Source: Paractinoplanes aksuensis
GTDB taxonomy: Bacteria; Actinomycetota; Actinomycetes; Mycobacteriales; Micromonosporaceae
Direction of reading: 5' to 3'
Length of the DNA: 64,000 nt
Assembly (NCBI RefSeq): GCF_024137025.1
Contig: NZ_JAMYJR010000035.1
Coordinates: 1 to 64,000 of the forward strand
The notes beneath the pieces are model-generated. The model did not search any database. It worked only from the letters and a program-made list of their open reading frames with translations, and was not told the origin of the DNA. The translations under genes were made by a program, and so were the position numbers. Shown here in pieces: positions 62,276 to 64,000 of this stretch. Position 1 is the first letter of the stretch. The number at the start of each line of letters is the position of its first letter.

Positions 62276-63073
62276 TCAACGGGCCGTTCCGGTCACCAGC
62301 AGGTGGCAGCTGGCGGCGGCCAGATCGCGCTCGGCGCTGTAGAGACGAGCCAGCTGCAGGGCGGCGTCGAAGACCACATCGGCCGACGGGCCATGGACGG
62401 CCGCCTCGGCCGCGGACCAGGCCGGGCCCTCGACGCCGTGCAGCACCACGTCGGCCAGACCGGCCTCCTCGCACTCGGAGAGCAGCTCGGGCACCCGATG
62501 GAAGTAAGCATGGGTGAAACCGACGCTCACGATGTTCTCGCCCTCGGTGATCAACCGCCAGGACTCCTCGAGCATGTGAGCGTCGAACCGGGCCGTCGCC
62601 GCGAAGTCGACCGGCCCGGCGAACCGCGAGATCGCCGCCACGGCCACCGGCCCGCCCGGCCGCGTCACCCGGATCGCCTCACGGATCGCGCGAACCCGAT
62701 CGGCCCTGTCCTGCAGGTGATAGACCGGCCCGAGCAACAGCGTCGCGTCCCACGATCCGTCGAGCTCGGGCAGATCGCGGGCGTCACCGACGGCCGCCTC
62801 GATCGGAGGCGTGCCCGCCTGCGCCTGAGCGACATGCGCCGGTACGAGATCGATCAGCCGGACCCGATGGCCGTCGGCCATCAGCTCGCGGGCGTACGCA
62901 CCCGGTCCCCCACCGACATCGAGCACCCGGGCCGGCGCGGCGGGCAGCAGATCGCGCAGCAGCTCCAGGGTCCGAATGCGCTCGAGCCGCGCCTGCGGCC
63001 GCCGATCCAGCCGCGTCGCCTCGGAATACCGCTCTTCATAAAAGCTGACGATCTCCGCCGTCGACTCACTCAT
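62276..63073 (-). CDS. Class I SAM-dependent methyltransferase
   Basis: The 265-residue protein has motif I VLDVGGGPGAYARELMADGH, an acidic loop VRLIDLVPAHVAQA, GDARDLPELDG, and ATLLLGPVYHLQDRADRVRA as the post-IV helix. The GPVYHL pattern is seen in small-molecule methyltransferases. GGAGGATG precedes ATG 63073. The substrate is unknown; it stands alone. Confidence 0.9.
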   Translation of the reverse strand: MSESTAEIVSFYEERYSEATRLDRRPQARLERIRTLELLRDLLPAAPARVLDVGGGPGAYARELMADGHRVRLIDLVPAHVAQAQAGTPPIEAAVGDARDLPELDGSWDATLLLGPVYHLQDRADRVRAIREAIRVTRPGGPVAVAAISRFAGPVDFAATARFDAHMLEESWRLITEGENIVSVGFTHAYFHRVPELLSECEEAGLADVVLHGVEGPAWSAAEAAVHGPSADVVFDAALQLARLYSAERDLAAASCHLLVTGTAR

Positions 63074-63278
63074 CCCGGCATCCTCCAAGCCGGAACCGGC
63101 TACCGCCAACGGATTACGGCGAGCAGCCGCACTACAGGCCAAGCGCCAGAGACCCGGCAACCACGAGTGCGCCTTGTCACACGACAATCCTAGGCGAACA
63201 GCAACCAGTCCCTTGACTAGTGGTCACGGCGCGATCCAGACTGTCAACCGTCAATGGCGAGCACGGACGGAGGACGTA

Positions 63279-63619
63279 GTGACCGAAAGCGAATCCGCTG
63301 ATACAAGATCGTCGCCGCCCCGCGATTTCGACGGGTTGTTCAAGTCTCTGATGGAGGCTCATCCCCGAGACGCGTTGCATCTGCTGGGCGGCGCGCGGCT
63401 CGACGGCAGCTCGACTATCAGTCGGTCAGCGTTCCCCACGACCTGGACCCCGGCCTGCTGCTGGCCGGTCCGCTGGCACCGCTGGCGTTGTGGTCGAAGA
63501 AACCGCCGTCTGATGTCGCGGCGCGGGTCGCCGATCGGAACGCGGCAACGAGTGAGCACGAGGAACAGCAGGTCCAGATCGAGCTGAGTATGCTCGTGCC
63601 AGATTGCCGACTTCGATGA
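63279..63619 (+). pseudogene. Rpn-family (PD-(D/E)XK transposase-like) gene, internally deleted
   Basis: A GTG at 63279 with GGAGG upstream begins VTESESADTRSSPPRDFDGL, then FKSLMEAHPRDALHLLGGAR-LDG, the start of actinobacterial Rpn-like proteins. Near 63400 the homology shifts frame to LDYQSVSVPHDLDPGLLLAG, then PLAPLALWSKKPPSDVAARV, and ends at 63619. The sequence CGGCTCGACGGCAGCTCGAC at the junction holds the short repeat GCTCGAC, so a slippage deletion is likely. The catalytic PD-(D/E)XK core is missing. Confidence 0.6.
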
Positions 63620-63784
63620 AAAGGCAGCGACCTCCTCGGCTCGCTGCGTCAACACCCACCGACGGTTCCCCCATCACCTTGATCCAGTTCGCGCTGGTGG
63701 CGGGTCGCCCGTTGCTGCCTTCAGCAGGGTGATGGAGACGGCCCGTCGAGTGCGTCTCGGGTTTCTGGTACTGCGGGGAGAGGC

Positions 63785-64000
63785 ATGAACAACATCCTGA
63801 AGCGGACCGAAGCAGGCCGCGTAATTGCCCGCGAGAACTGGGCTAAAGGTTTCGGCGAAGGCATTGGTGACACCGTTACTCAGATAGTCAGTCATGCCGT
63901 GGAGACGGCTCTGAACGAGGGCCTGAAGCTGGGCCGGAGAGACGGACTCCGGGTGCTCCTGCGGGAGAGGTACGGCGACCTCGACGACCTGGACGACCTG
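63785..64000 (+). CDS. Partial gene, Rpn-like C-terminal type (runs off the window)
   Basis: An ATG at 63785 with GGGGAGAGG upstream opens a frame that continues to the last base: MNNILKRTEAGRVIARENWA, then GFGEGIGDTVTQIVSHAVET, GRRDGLRVLLRERYGDLDDL. The helical, charged ending resembles the C-terminal tail of Rpn-family proteins, which often carry such regions, but a prophage or other small protein is also possible. Between 63620 and 63784 I see no gene. Confidence 0.5.
   Translation, partial: MNNILKRTEAGRVIARENWAKGFGEGIGDTVTQIVSHAVETALNEGLKLGRRDGLRVLLRERYGDLDDLDDL

Overview
The window is high-GC DNA with Micromonosporaceae-like (Actinoplanes-type) character. Supporting signs are AfsR-type NB-ARC/TPR regulator remnants, CBM2-bearing secreted glycosidases with an actinobacterial TGGGAGCGCTCCCA operator, an LPXTG-type surface protein, strong third-position GC and many GTG starts. 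The genus assignment is an inference from gene style. No rRNA, tRNA, CRISPR array or intact transposase was seen.

Layout. 0-6.5 kb: tandem repeats, a PHB-depolymerase-like esterase divergent from a TetR gene, a 108-bp tandem repeat, a second TetR gene coupled to an SGNH hydrolase, and small unknown or decayed genes. 6.5-14.8 kb: an HhH-type small protein, a frameshifted secreted EEP nuclease, a seven-blade RCC1 protein, a GH3-FnIII-CBM2 glucosidase, a GGCT-like protein, an aldo/keto reductase divergent from an ArsR-SRPBCC pair, and a subtilase remnant. 14.9-22.3 kb: a four-gene ABC/FtsX export operon. 22.3-26.1 kb: a diguanylate cyclase next to a GGDEF-EAL phosphodiesterase, with related membrane sensor parts. 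26.1-39.4 kb: a truncated PhoX-like gene, two damaged AfsR-type genes, an AraC regulator, a DEAD-box helicase, an LPITG protein, a GH30-GH43 operon, an MFS exporter and an internally deleted zinc alcohol dehydrogenase. 39.5-48 kb: a NUDIX hydrolase, a GntR-tartrate dehydrogenase operon divergent from an MFS-2-hydroxyacid dehydrogenase operon, a repeat-filled spacer, and an FAD dehydrogenase-AtuA-DUF4387 operon. 48-55.8 kb: two two-component systems flanking an ABC-2 exporter. 55.9-64 kb: a GH5 mannanase, a 47-bp tandem repeat, a rifamycin phosphotransferase (rph) with its RAE promoter element, an M4 protease, a methyltransferase and Rpn-type fragments.

The genes group into polysaccharide breakdown (GH3, GH30, GH43, GH5; two share one LacI-type operator), organic-acid use (tartrate and D-2-hydroxyacid dehydrogenases with a transporter), envelope-stress and drug responses (two-component systems, ABC exporters, rph) and c-di-GMP turnover.

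Two themes stand out. First, a repeat family built around CGGATAYCC appears at three distant loci, and one array of six 54-bp units lies in frame inside the ATP-grasp part of rph, adding 108 residues. Second, at least seven genes carry truncations, internal deletions or fusions, several at short shared sequences, so the region looks like one of active gene decay.
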